From Actinomycetota bacterium (GTDB lineage: Bacteria; Actinomycetota; UBA4738; HRBIN12), in the NCBI GenBank assembly GCA_004366195.1, contig SIRV01000337.1:1-12601 (forward strand): a DNA stretch of 12,601 bases, read 5' to 3'. The position numbers and the translations under genes are program-made. The notes under the pieces are model-generated. The model did no database searches and was not told where the DNA came from. It saw nothing but the letters and a program-made list of their open reading frames with translations. Shown piece by piece: positions 5,668-11,728 of the stretch (position 1 is the stretch's first letter; each line of letters begins with the position of its first letter).

Positions 5668-7470
5668 TCCGCGACCACGCTGTGGCAGGAGCGCTTCCGC
5701 GCGCCCACCCTCACGATGCCCCACTGGTCCCGGTACGCGCCGGGACGGGCCGTCCTGACCTCCGACGAGGAGGGGTCCTTCCAGGTCTCCACGTGGGACG
5801 TGGAGCGCGGCTCGCGACGCCGTATCAGCGACGAGCCGGTCGGCGTGATCCACGCCACGATCTCCGCCGACGGGGCCGAGGCGATCTGGTTCTCGGACCC
5901 GACCGGCGACGAGTCGGGGCGCTGGCTCGCCGTCCCGTTCGAGGGTGGCGAACCGCGCGAGCTGCTGCCCGGGGTCCCCGTCGGCTGGCCGGAGGGGCTC
6001 GCGGTCGGACGGACGCGAGTGGTGGGCGTGATCGCCGACCGGAGCGGGTTCGGCCTGTACGTGTCCGACCGGGGCGGCCCGGCCAAGGAGATCCTCCGGG
6101 ACGTCGATGCGCTCTCGATCGGCGGGACCGACTTCCACCTCGAGGGCTTCGAGGTGGGCGGCCTGTCCGCCGACGAGGAGCTCGTCTGCGTCTCGACGGC
6201 CCAGGACGGCGACAACATCCACCGGAAGCTCGTCGTGCTCGAGGCCGCGACGGGCTCCGTGGTCGGCGAGCTCGCCGACGGACCCGGCTTCGGCGTGGAC
6301 GCCTTCGCCTGGTCGCCCGTCCCGGGCGACCGGCGGCTGCTCGTGGCCCACGAGCGCGAGGACCTCACCCGTCCGACCGTGTGGGATCCGGTGACCGGCG
6401 AGCGGACCGATCTACGGTTCGAGCTGCCGGGCGAGGTGATCCCGGTGGACTGGTGGCCGGACGCCCGCTCGATCCTCGTCATGCACCTGTTCCGCGGCCG
6501 GCCGCAGCTGTACCAGGTGGACCTCGCGACCGGCACGCTGGTCGAGGTGCGGCACCCGCGCGGCGAGATCCACGGCGCCCGCGTGCGGCCGGACGGGTCG
6601 GTGTGGCTCCGGGTCTCGAGCGGGCACGCGGCCTCGCGGCTCCTCGACGACCGCGGCGGCATCCTCCTCCAGCCGGAGCGACCCGGGCTGAGGGAAGGAG
6701 CCCCCTATCGGGAGTGGCTGTTCCGCAACCCCGCGGGGGATCTCGTGCACGGGTGGCTCGTGTTCCCCAAGGGCGAGGGCCCCTACCCGGTCTACCTGAA
6801 GGTCCACGGCGGACCGGGCTGGCTGTACCACGACACCTGGTGGCCGGACGTCCAGATGCTGGTGGACGCCGGGTTCCTGGTCGCGATGGTGAACTACCGC
6901 GGCTCGATCGGGTACGGGCGGCGGTGGCGCGACTTCATCATCGGCAACATCGGTTTCCCGGAGGTCGAGGACACCGTGGCCGGCCTCGACGACCTGATCG
7001 CCCGCGGCGTGGCCGACCCCGAGCGCGCCGTCATCGGGGGCTGGTCCTGGGGCGGCTACATCACGCTCCTCGCCCTCGGGACGCACCCGGACCGATTCGC
7101 GGCGGGCGTCGCCGGGGTGCCGGTCGGCGACTACGCGGCCTCCTACGATGAGTCGGCGCCGTCGCTCCAGGCCTACGACCGCTCGCTCCTCGGCGGCGTG
7201 GTCCACGACATCCCGGATCTCGTGCGCGAGCGCTCGCCGATCACGTACGTGGACCGTGTCCGAGCGCCGGTCCTGGTGCTGATCGGGGAGCACGACACGC
7301 GGTGCGTGCCCGGCCAGGCCTACAACTACGTGAACGCGCTGCGGGAGCGGGGGGGCGAGGTCGAGGTCTACAGCTACGAGGCCGGACACTCCTCGTACGT
7401 CGTCGAGGAGGAGATCCGCCAGTGGGGCGCCGTCCTCGAGTTCCTGCGGCGCCACGTGCGCCTGCCGTAG
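5665..7470 (+). CDS. S9 family peptidase (prolyl oligopeptidase / acylaminoacyl-peptidase type)
   Basis: This 601-residue cytoplasmic serine hydrolase has no signal peptide. Residues 1 to about 340 form a beta-propeller of repeated short blades (for example VSTWDVERGSRRRISDE, LYQVDLATGTLVEVRHP) that gates access to the active site. Residues 350-601 are the alpha/beta-hydrolase domain. It shows HGGPG at 371-375 (oxyanion region), NYRGSIGYGRRW (410-421), the nucleophile elbow GGWSWGGY with Ser461, GEHDTRCVPG with Asp544, and EAGHSSY with His575, so the catalytic triad is complete. The family cleaves short peptides or removes blocked N-terminal residues; some members are esterases. The domain order and size are typical of acylaminoacyl peptidases. 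The start is at MSATTLW, supported by the -10 box at 5651. It converges on the anti-sigma-like gene with a single base between the two stops. Confidence 0.92.
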   Translation: MSATTLWQERFRAPTLTMPHWSRYAPGRAVLTSDEEGSFQVSTWDVERGSRRRISDEPVGVIHATISADGAEAIWFSDPTGDESGRWLAVPFEGGEPRELLPGVPVGWPEGLAVGRTRVVGVIADRSGFGLYVSDRGGPAKEILRDVDALSIGGTDFHLEGFEVGGLSADEELVCVSTAQDGDNIHRKLVVLEAATGSVVGELADGPGFGVDAFAWSPVPGDRRLLVAHEREDLTRPTVWDPVTGERTDLRFELPGEVIPVDWWPDARSILVMHLFRGRPQLYQVDLATGTLVEVRHPRGEIHGARVRPDGSVWLRVSSGHAASRLLDDRGGILLQPERPGLREGAPYREWLFRNPAGDLVHGWLVFPKGEGPYPVYLKVHGGPGWLYHDTWWPDVQMLVDAGFLVAMVNYRGSIGYGRRWRDFIIGNIGFPEVEDTVAGLDDLIARGVADPERAVIGGWSWGGYITLLALGTHPDRFAAGVAGVPVGDYAASYDESAPSLQAYDRSLLGGVVHDIPDLVRERSPITYVDRVRAPVLVLIGEHDTRCVPGQAYNYVNALRERGGEVEVYSYEAGHSSYVVEEEIRQWGAVLEFLRRHVRLP

Positions 7471-7471
7471 C

Positions 7472-8155
7472 TCAGTCGCCGCCCAGGGTGTAGAAGAGCC
7501 AGGTCCCGTCCTGCGCGATGCCGGTCCTCGGCCCTGCGTAGGCGCCGAAGGCCTCGAGCATCCGCCGGCCGTCCCGATGGGAGATGCCGAGCTCGACGAG
7601 CATGGCGCGCTCCTCGTCGGTCAGGTCCGTGAGGTCCGCGTCGACGAGCGCCGGCCACACGTAGATCGTGCCGACGTCGGGGGTGCCCTCCCTCGTGGCG
7701 AAGGGCATGCGCAGGATCGCCGCGAGCGCCTCGATCGGTGCCGGGTCCTCGCGCCACTCCGGCACGGGGTCGTGCCCGTCGCTGAAGTTGTAGGCGAAGC
7801 GGTCGGGGTCGATGAGCGCCTCGAGCGTGTCGAAGTCGCGCGCCTCGATCGCGGCGAGGATCGCCTCGCGCGTCTGCAGCACCGGTGCGGGCAGCCCCTC
7901 GCCGGAGTCGCTGGAGGGACTCGGCGTGGAGCCCTCGTCCCCGGGGATCGTGCGAACGGAGACCACGAGCTCTCGGGCGCCGAGCGCGAGCCCGACGACG
8001 AGGGCCAGGGCGGCCAGGGTCGCGGCCGACGCGTTGCGGGCGCGACGGCGGCGGGCGCGGCGGAGGGTGCGGCGCTCGAGCTCGTCGTCGGCGTGGAGGC
8101 CGGCGGCGGCGCGACGCAGCAGGTCCGGCATCCGGGTCTCGAGGTCAGGCATCAT
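7472..8155 (-). CDS. Single-pass membrane protein, probable anti-sigma factor partner
   Basis: The protein has 227 residues from ATG 8155; a GTG one codon earlier is possible. Residues 1-40 are cytoplasmic and basic, with LRRARRRRAR ahead of one membrane helix (about 43-62, ASAATLAALALVVGLALGA). A Ser/Pro linker follows (about 70-92), then an external domain at 93-227 beginning TREAILAAIEARDFDTLEALI, with FAYNFSDGHDPVPEW, YVWPALVD and a closing AQDGTWLFYTLGGD. That pattern resembles an NTF2-like domain found in actinobacterial lipoproteins. Its start lies inside the end of the sigma-factor gene (overlap 8145-8155, ATGATGCCTGA), so the two are translationally coupled; GGAG lies 7 nt upstream. 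Position and topology fit an anti-sigma factor. However, the cytoplasmic part lacks the HxxxCxxC zinc motif and is very short, so sigma binding is inference. Confidence 0.8.
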   Translation of the reverse strand: MMPDLETRMPDLLRRAAAGLHADDELERRTLRRARRRRARNASAATLAALALVVGLALGARELVVSVRTIPGDEGSTPSPSSDSGEGLPAPVLQTREAILAAIEARDFDTLEALIDPDRFAYNFSDGHDPVPEWREDPAPIEALAAILRMPFATREGTPDVGTIYVWPALVDADLTDLTDEERAMLVELGISHRDGRRMLEAFGAYAGPRTGIAQDGTWLFYTLGGD

Positions 8156-8660
8156 CACCCAGCTCCTCTCGCAGCCGCTCCATCCCGCGCGAGACCATGG
8201 ACTTCACCGTCCCGACCGGGCGGCCGAGCGCCTCGGCGACGTCGGCCTCGGAGAGGTCCTCCAGGTAGCGGAGCACGACGGCGGCACGCTGCTCGGGCCG
8301 AAGCGTCGCGAGGGCCGCGAGGAGCCGATCGCGCTCCTCGAGGTCGGGCCCGGGCGGCGCCGCGTGGTCGGGTCGCTGGCGCTCGAGCCAGGCGCGCTCG
8401 GTGCGACGGCGCCGGAAGTGCGAGTTGGCGAGGTTCACGATCGTTCGCCGCAGGTACCACCAGAACGCGTCCCGGTTCCGGAGGTCGTGGAAGCGCCCCA
8501 GCACCCGGACGAACGCGTCCTGGACGAGGTCCTCCGCGAGCGCGCGGTCGCCGGTGAGCAGGAACCCCAGGGCGAGCGCGTCGTCCACGTGGCGCCGGTA
8601 CAGCTCCTCCATGGGAGATCCCGCCGCCCGCTCCGCCCGCTCCGTCACCGAGGGCATCAT
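8145..8660 (-). CDS. ECF RNA polymerase sigma factor (SigE-like)
   Basis: This 171-residue sigma factor has region 2 (about 18-85) and region 4 (about 110-168) and no region 3, as in extracytoplasmic-function sigma factors. Region 2 shows LGFLLTGDRALAEDLVQDAF (31-50), the core-binding and -10 recognition segment. Region 4 shows LATLRPEQRAAVVLRYLEDLSEADVAEALG-RPVGTVKSMVSRGMERL, a helix-turn-helix that reads the -35 box. ATG 8660 has AGAGGT 5 nt upstream; a second ATG follows directly, and an internal ATG at residue 17 (MEELYRRH) is where many SigE-like proteins begin. A GGAAC-N17-CGTC promoter immediately upstream suggests autoregulation. If transcription starts 6-7 nt before ATG 8660 the ribosome site is cut, which would favour leaderless use or the residue-17 start. 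The downstream membrane protein probably controls it. Confidence 0.93.
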   Translation of the reverse strand: MMPSVTERAERAAGSPMEELYRRHVDDALALGFLLTGDRALAEDLVQDAFVRVLGRFHDLRNRDAFWWYLRRTIVNLANSHFRRRRTERAWLERQRPDHAAPPGPDLEERDRLLAALATLRPEQRAAVVLRYLEDLSEADVAEALGRPVGTVKSMVSRGMERLREELGDDA

Positions 8661-8672
8661 GTCGCACCTCTA

Positions 8673-8698
8673 GACGCACGTCTGCGCCGCGCCGTTCC
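8673..8698 (-). promoter_or_regulatory. ECF-type promoter of the sigma factor operon (GGAAC-N17-CGTC)
   Basis: On the minus strand, GGAAC (8698-8694) and CGTC (8676-8673) are separated by 17 nt, matching the typical -35/-10 boxes of ECF sigma factors. Transcription would start near 8666, a few bases before ATG 8660. This fits a self-activating sigma operon. The -35 box also lies within the short region that must hold the promoter of the divergent SRPBCC gene starting at 8710. Confidence 0.6.
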
Positions 8699-8709
8699 AT
8701 CATGGAGGC

Positions 8710-9129
8710 GTGGCCACGGTCCGCATCCGCCGGCGAGGTGCCGCGGGGAAGTACCAGATCTGGGCTCGCGCTCGGAACCCGGAGCGGTGGCCGGAGTGGG
8801 CGCCCCTGCGCGAGGTGCTCGCGGAGGGCCCGCTCCGACCGGGCCTCGAGGGCGAGCTCGTGCTGGCGCTCGGCCTCCGCGTCCGGTTCGAGGTGATCCA
8901 CGCCGAACAGGAGCCCAGCGGCTTCACCTGGGTCCTCGGCAGGGGCTGGGCGCGCTTGCGGATCGAGCAGGAGGTGGCCGAGGGGCTGGCCGGCGTGGTG
9001 CTCTCCGGCCCGGCCCCCCTCGTGCTCCTCGCCGCGCCGGTGGCCGGCGCGGCGCTGGCGCGCCTCGTCGCCCCCGAGCGGCCGCTCAGTGGATCGCGGC
9101 CTCGCCGCGCTCGCCGGTCCGCGTCCTGA
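8710..9129 (+). CDS. SRPBCC-fold (START-like) protein
   Basis: This 139-residue protein has the pattern of the SRPBCC / polyketide-cyclase-like superfamily, whose members bind hydrophobic ligands in a helix-grip fold. Visible signs are NPERWPEWAPLREVLAEGPLRPG (23-45), the FEVIHAEQEPSGFTWV strands (60-75) and a hydrophobic C-terminal helix, PLVLLAAPVAGAALARLV (103-120). No catalytic residues can be assigned. The start is GTG 8710. GGAGG at 8704-8708 is only 1 nt away and cannot act as a normal ribosome site, while CATCAT at 8698-8703 could be a -10 box for a leaderless transcript. The gene diverges from the sigma factor with 49 nt between them. Its last 44 nt overlap the end of the convergent PII gene, and the tail (SRPRRARRSAS) looks non-structural. 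Confidence 0.7.
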   Translation: MATVRIRRRGAAGKYQIWARARNPERWPEWAPLREVLAEGPLRPGLEGELVLALGLRVRFEVIHAEQEPSGFTWVLGRGWARLRIEQEVAEGLAGVVLSGPAPLVLLAAPVAGAALARLVAPERPLSGSRPRRARRSAS

Positions 9130-9427
9130 TGGCGTCCTCCACCGGCGAGATGAAGATCTTGCCCTCGCCGATCATGTGGCTCTTCAACGAGTCCTGGATG
9201 GCCTGGACGATCCGCTCGACGTCGGCGTCGGAGACGACCATCTCGACCTTCATCTTGGGGTGGAAGCGGTACTCGCCGGGCGGGGCCTCCTCCCCGCGGT
9301 GGAACCCGCGCTGGACGCCGAACCCGCGCACCTCGGTGACGCTCATCCCCACGACGCCCTCCACGGCCATGGCGTGGGCGACCGTGTCGAAGTCGAACGG
9401 CTGGATGTAGCACTCGATCTTCTTCAC
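9086..9427 (-). CDS. PII-family nitrogen regulatory protein with atypical T-loop
   Basis: This is a 113-residue PII protein, full length for GlnB/GlnK. It aligns without gaps to canonical numbering: MKKIECYIQPF at the start, Gln39 (2-oxoglutarate/ATP site), Lys58, GEGKIFISPVEDA (87-99) and the C-terminal RTRTGERG with Arg101 and Arg103. Trimer and nucleotide-binding residues are therefore in place. The T-loop (37-58, GVQRGFHRGEEAPPGEYRFHPK) is unlike GlnB/GlnK: Tyr46 and Tyr51 are absent (Glu and Gly), and the only tyrosine is at 53, so standard uridylylation or adenylylation at Tyr51 is not possible. The start is GTG 9427 with GGGAGG 8 nt upstream. It lies downstream of gdhA, not beside amtB or glnA, suggesting a link to glutamate dehydrogenase or ammonium flux. 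No symbol is given because GlnB and GlnK cannot be told apart here. Confidence 0.9.
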   Translation of the reverse strand: MKKIECYIQPFDFDTVAHAMAVEGVVGMSVTEVRGFGVQRGFHRGEEAPPGEYRFHPKMKVEMVVSDADVERIVQAIQDSLKSHMIGEGKIFISPVEDAIRTRTGERGEAAIH

Positions 9428-9471
9428 GTCCGGGACCTCCCTTCCCTCCGGTCCCCCACCGAGTGCGTGCT

Positions 9472-9500
9472 TGTCTACACCGGATCGGCCTCGAGGTAAA
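9472..9500 (-). promoter_or_regulatory. Probable promoter of the PII gene
   Basis: On the minus strand, TTTACC (9500-9495) and TAGACA (9477-9472) are separated by exactly 17 nt and could be -35 and -10 boxes. Transcription would start near 9465 and give a leader of about 38 nt with a GGGAGG ribosome site (9441-9436). It lies just behind the gdhA terminator, so the PII gene can be expressed independently of gdhA. Confidence 0.4.
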
Positions 9501-9502
9501 GG

Positions 9503-9531
9503 GGGAGGGACCGCGCTCCGCGGCCCCTCCC
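9503..9531 (-). terminator. Rho-independent-type terminator after gdhA
   Basis: As minus-strand RNA the sequence forms a 13-bp stem (GGGAGGGGCCGCG / CGCGGUCCCUCCC) with a 3-nt GAG loop, followed by CCUUUA. The single imperfect pair is a G-U wobble on the minus strand but an A-C mismatch on the plus strand, which indicates it serves the minus strand. It lies 20 nt past the gdhA stop. The U-tract is short. Confidence 0.7.
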
Positions 9532-9551
9532 GCAGATGACGAGCCTCCTCC

Positions 9552-10913
9552 TCAGACCACCCCCTGGTCGAGCATGGCCTCGGCGACCTTCACGAAGCCG
9601 GCGATGTTCGCGCCGAGGACGTAGTTGCCGGGCTGCCCGTAGTCCTCGGCCGTCTCCCTCACCGTCTTGTGGATCGCCTTCATGATGCTGTGCAGACGGG
9701 CGTCCACCTCCTCGCGCGTCCATGCCAGGCGCAGCGCGTTCTGCGACATCTCCAGGCCGGAGGTCGCCACGCCCCCGGCGTTCGCGGCCTTGCCGGGCCC
9801 GTACAGGATGCCGGCGGAGAGGAACTGGTCGACGGCATCCGGGGTGGACGGCATGTTCGCGCCTTCGCTCACCACGTAGACGCCGTTGTTGAGGAGGTTC
9901 GCGGCGTCCTTCCCGTTGATCTCGTTCTGCGTGGCGCTCGGGAAGGCGCAGTCGGCCGGGATGTCCCACAGCGGGTTGTGGTCGGCCTTGGGGTCGGCCT
10001 CGACGTAGGTGACGCCGGGGAACCGCTCGGCGTACTCGCGGATCCGCCCGCGCTTCACGTTCTTCAGCTCCATGACGAACGCGAGCTTCTCCCGGTCGAT
10101 CCCGGCGGGGTCGTGGATGAAGCCGTTCGAGTCGGAGAGCGTGATCGGCTTCGCGCCGTAGTCGAGGAGCTTCTCCACGGTGTACTGGGCGACGTTGCCG
10201 CTGCCGGAGACCAGGCACACCTTCCCCTCGAGCGTCTCGCCGCGGGTCTCCAGCATCTCCTCGGCGAAGTACACGGCGCCGTAGCCCGTGGCCTCCGGCC
10301 GGATCAGCGAGCCGCCCCAGTCGACGCCTTTGCCGGTCAGCACGCCGGTGAACTCGTTGCGGATCCGCTTGTACTGGCCGAAGAGGTAGCCGATCTCACG
10401 AGAACCCACGCCGATGTCGCCGGCCGGCACGTCGGTGAACTGCCCGATGTGCCGCTGCAGCTCCGTCATGAACGACTGGCAGAACCGCATGACCTCGGCG
10501 TCGCTCTTGCCCTTGGGGTCGAAGTTGGCCCCGCCCTTGCCGCCGCCGAGGGGGAGCGTGGTGAGGGCGTTCTTGAAGACCTGCTCGAAGGCGAGGAACT
10601 TGAGGAGCCCGAGGTAGACCGTGGGGTGGAACCGCAGCCCACCCTTGTAGGGCCCGATCGCGCTGTTCATCTCCACCCGGTAGCCGCGGTTGACCTGGAT
10701 CTCGCCGCGGTCGTCCACCCAGGGGACCCGGAAGATGATCACGCGCTCGGGCTCGATGATGCGCTCGAGGATCTTCTCCTTGCGGTACTCGGGGTGGCGC
10801 TCCAGCGCGAGCTCGACGGACTCGGCCACCTCCCGCACCGCCTGGTGGAACTCGGGCTCGCCCGGGTTCTTCGCCACGACGTCGGCCATCAGCTCATCGA
10901 CGTACCTGCTCAT
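9552..10913 (-). CDS. gdhA: NADP-specific glutamate dehydrogenase
   Basis: This 453-residue enzyme interconverts 2-oxoglutarate plus ammonium and glutamate. Length and sequence match the hexameric bacterial GdhA family (about 450 residues). The catalytic domain has NSAIGPYKGGLRFHP (83-97), FEQVFKNALTTLPLGGGKGGANFDP (109-133) with catalytic Lys126, and FTDVPAGDIGVG with the catalytic-type Asp166. The Rossmann domain has VSGSGNVAQY (235-244) and LSDSNG (259-264); the SDS segment is typical of NADP-preferring enzymes. ATG 10913 is used because it gives the standard MSRYVDELMADV start, with AAAGG 7 nt upstream. The enzyme acts in the cytoplasm for ammonium assimilation at high ammonium. The adjacent PII gene suggests a shared nitrogen role. 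The leader is long and contains a stable hairpin; I found no good promoter boxes. Confidence 0.97.
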   Translation of the reverse strand: MSRYVDELMADVVAKNPGEPEFHQAVREVAESVELALERHPEYRKEKILERIIEPERVIIFRVPWVDDRGEIQVNRGYRVEMNSAIGPYKGGLRFHPTVYLGLLKFLAFEQVFKNALTTLPLGGGKGGANFDPKGKSDAEVMRFCQSFMTELQRHIGQFTDVPAGDIGVGSREIGYLFGQYKRIRNEFTGVLTGKGVDWGGSLIRPEATGYGAVYFAEEMLETRGETLEGKVCLVSGSGNVAQYTVEKLLDYGAKPITLSDSNGFIHDPAGIDREKLAFVMELKNVKRGRIREYAERFPGVTYVEADPKADHNPLWDIPADCAFPSATQNEINGKDAANLLNNGVYVVSEGANMPSTPDAVDQFLSAGILYGPGKAANAGGVATSGLEMSQNALRLAWTREEVDARLHSIMKAIHKTVRETAEDYGQPGNYVLGANIAGFVKVAEAMLDQGVV

Positions 10914-10950
10914 CTCCCATCCTTTCCGGGTGCTCGATCCCACGTGCCTC

Positions 10951-10986
10951 GCATCGGACGGCCCCGGGCGCGCCGGGGCCGGATGC
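10951..10986. repeat. Inverted repeat / hairpin in the gdhA leader region
   Basis: GGCCCCGG (10960-10967) and CCGGGGCC (10973-10980) form a perfect 8-bp stem with a 5-nt loop. GCATC (10951-10955) and GATGC (10982-10986) extend it by 5 more pairs across a small asymmetric internal loop. It lies 38 nt or more upstream of the gdhA start in the 244-nt gap 10914-11157 and would be in the gdhA mRNA leader if transcription starts further upstream. No U-tract follows on either strand, so it is not a standard terminator. The rest of that gap shows no gene I can support. Confidence 0.45.
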
Positions 10987-11144
10987 GCTCGGAACGGTCG
11001 TCGTCGGTCCCCTGGGCCTCCTCATGTCCGGGTACCTCAAGGTTCGCGTATCGGTGGCAGGAGCCAAGGGGCCGGATGGCCCGCCTCGGCGCGGGCGATT
11101 GGACATCTCGGCACCGCGTTCGCGCTGGTCGGTGGCGGTGTCCG

Positions 11145-11160
11145 TAGACTGGTGAGCGTG
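11145..11160 (+). promoter_or_regulatory. Probable leaderless promoter of the zinc-ribbon gene
   Basis: TAGACT at 11145-11150 fits a -10 box and lies 7 nt before GTG 11158; there is no ribosome site before that GTG. Another in-frame GTG at 11152 is too close to the box to be transcribed with it. This supports 11158 as the start. Confidence 0.5.
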
Positions 11161-11412
11161 GGCACGGCCCTCCTCGTCCTCTCGGCCCTCGCCATCGCCG
11201 CCGCCATCGCCTGGCTCGGCATCACCGCCCTGCGCGCGGCCTCGGGGCCGGGGCCCCGGCGGCCCGTCGAGCCCGAGGACGTGGAGGAGCTCGACGTGTA
11301 CCTGGTCTGCGGGGAGTGCGGGACCGAGCTCCGGATCACCCGCCTCGGGGAGCTCCAGGTGCCGCGTCACTGCGGGGAGCCGATGCGCCTCGAGCGCCGA
11401 GGAGGCACCTGA
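11158..11412 (+). CDS. Small membrane-anchored zinc-ribbon protein
   Basis: This 84-residue protein has one N-terminal membrane segment (residues 3-26, TALLVLSALAIAAAIAWLGI) followed by a basic/proline linker. A small zinc-ribbon-like domain follows: Cys51-x2-Cys54 (LVCGECGTELRI) and a second half with His71-Cys72 (VPRHCGEPMRL). The HCGEPM half resembles short metal-binding ribbons of actinobacterial membrane proteins and the small N-terminal iron ribbon of desulfoferrodoxins. With three Cys and one His, metal binding is plausible but unproven. The ribbon is likely cytoplasmic or surface-exposed depending on topology, which the sequence does not settle. A much longer in-frame reading upstream is rejected because the -10 box sits inside it. 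The gene converges on crgA across a 60-nt gap. Function is unknown. Confidence 0.75.
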   Translation: MGTALLVLSALAIAAAIAWLGITALRAASGPGPRRPVEPEDVEELDVYLVCGECGTELRITRLGELQVPRHCGEPMRLERRGGT

Positions 11413-11417
11413 GCGAG

Positions 11418-11449
11418 CTTTCCACGGTGTGGAAAACGCCTGTGGAAAG
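11418..11449. repeat. Three DnaA-box-like repeats between convergent genes
   Basis: CTTTCCACG (11418-11426), TGTGGAAAA (11428-11436) and TGTGGAAAG (11441-11449) are copies of one motif, the first inverted. The second, read as TTTTCCACA, matches TTnTCCACA, the high-GC DnaA-box form; the third, CTTTCCACA, is close. TTTCCAC/GTGGAAA also form a perfect 7-bp inverted repeat with a 3-nt centre, and CTTTCCAC can pair with the distal GTGGAAAG. The stretch is distinctly more AT-rich than its surroundings. It could be a DnaA-binding patch or a two-way terminator for the flanking genes. Confidence 0.4.
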
Positions 11450-11472
11450 TTACAGCCCTGTGATTCCGCAGG

Positions 11473-11718
11473 TCAGCGCCACTGGGTGGCGGCGACGAAC
11501 CCGGCGGCGATGAACCCGAGCCCGACCCACAGCCAGAGGGCCTGTCCCTCGCCCGGCATGATCCCCATGTAGTTGAGGACGATGACGGCGACCCCGACGG
11601 CCATGAGCCCGAGGACGAGGAACCCGTACCAGCGGGGGCTCTCCTTCGGGCGCGGCTTCGGCGGGGGCGCGGCGTACGGACGCTTGCGCACGCGCTGGCG
11701 GGACCTGGAACGGGGCAT
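11473..11718 (-). CDS. crgA: Cell division protein CrgA
   Basis: This 81-residue protein has the CrgA layout: a basic, Pro/Lys/Arg-rich cytoplasmic N-terminus (1-28, MPRSRSRQRVRKRPYAAPPP), then two membrane helices (about 31-50 and 60-77) joined by a short loop, NYMGIMPGEGQA, and a very short tail ending ATQWR. The SPRWYGFLVLGLM, GVAVIVLNYMG and WLWVGLGFIAAGF segments match the family. CrgA is found only in Actinomycetota; it interacts with FtsZ, FtsQ, FtsI and the polar growth machinery and helps time septation. ATG 11718 fits the length and motifs. A TACCAT box lies 10 nt upstream. In known actinobacteria crgA is often within some tens of kilobases of oriC, but the neighbours seen here are different. 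Confidence 0.92.
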   Translation of the reverse strand: MPRSRSRQRVRKRPYAAPPPKPRPKESPRWYGFLVLGLMAVGVAVIVLNYMGIMPGEGQALWLWVGLGFIAAGFVAATQWR

Positions 11719-11728
11719 GGCGCCCCGG

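Noticed and set aside
5481..7455. Long frames on both strands overlapping the S9 hydrolase
   Set aside because: The S9 frame has a full catalytic triad and propeller; the others are shadows.
7577..9410. Plus-strand frames opposite the anti-sigma, sigma and PII genes
   Set aside because: The opposite-strand genes are recognisable families with ribosome sites or overlapping starts; these frames show no motifs.
9669..11147. 492-codon plus-strand frame opposite gdhA
   Set aside because: It is antisense to a highly conserved gdhA, Val/Leu/Gly/His-rich with no motif; its end covers the gdhA leader but nothing supports coding there.
11413..11472. The gap as a complete chromosomal origin
   Set aside because: Only three imperfect boxes in 60 nt, no long AT-rich unwinding element, and no dnaA or dnaN in the window. 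It is kept only as a possible DnaA-binding patch.
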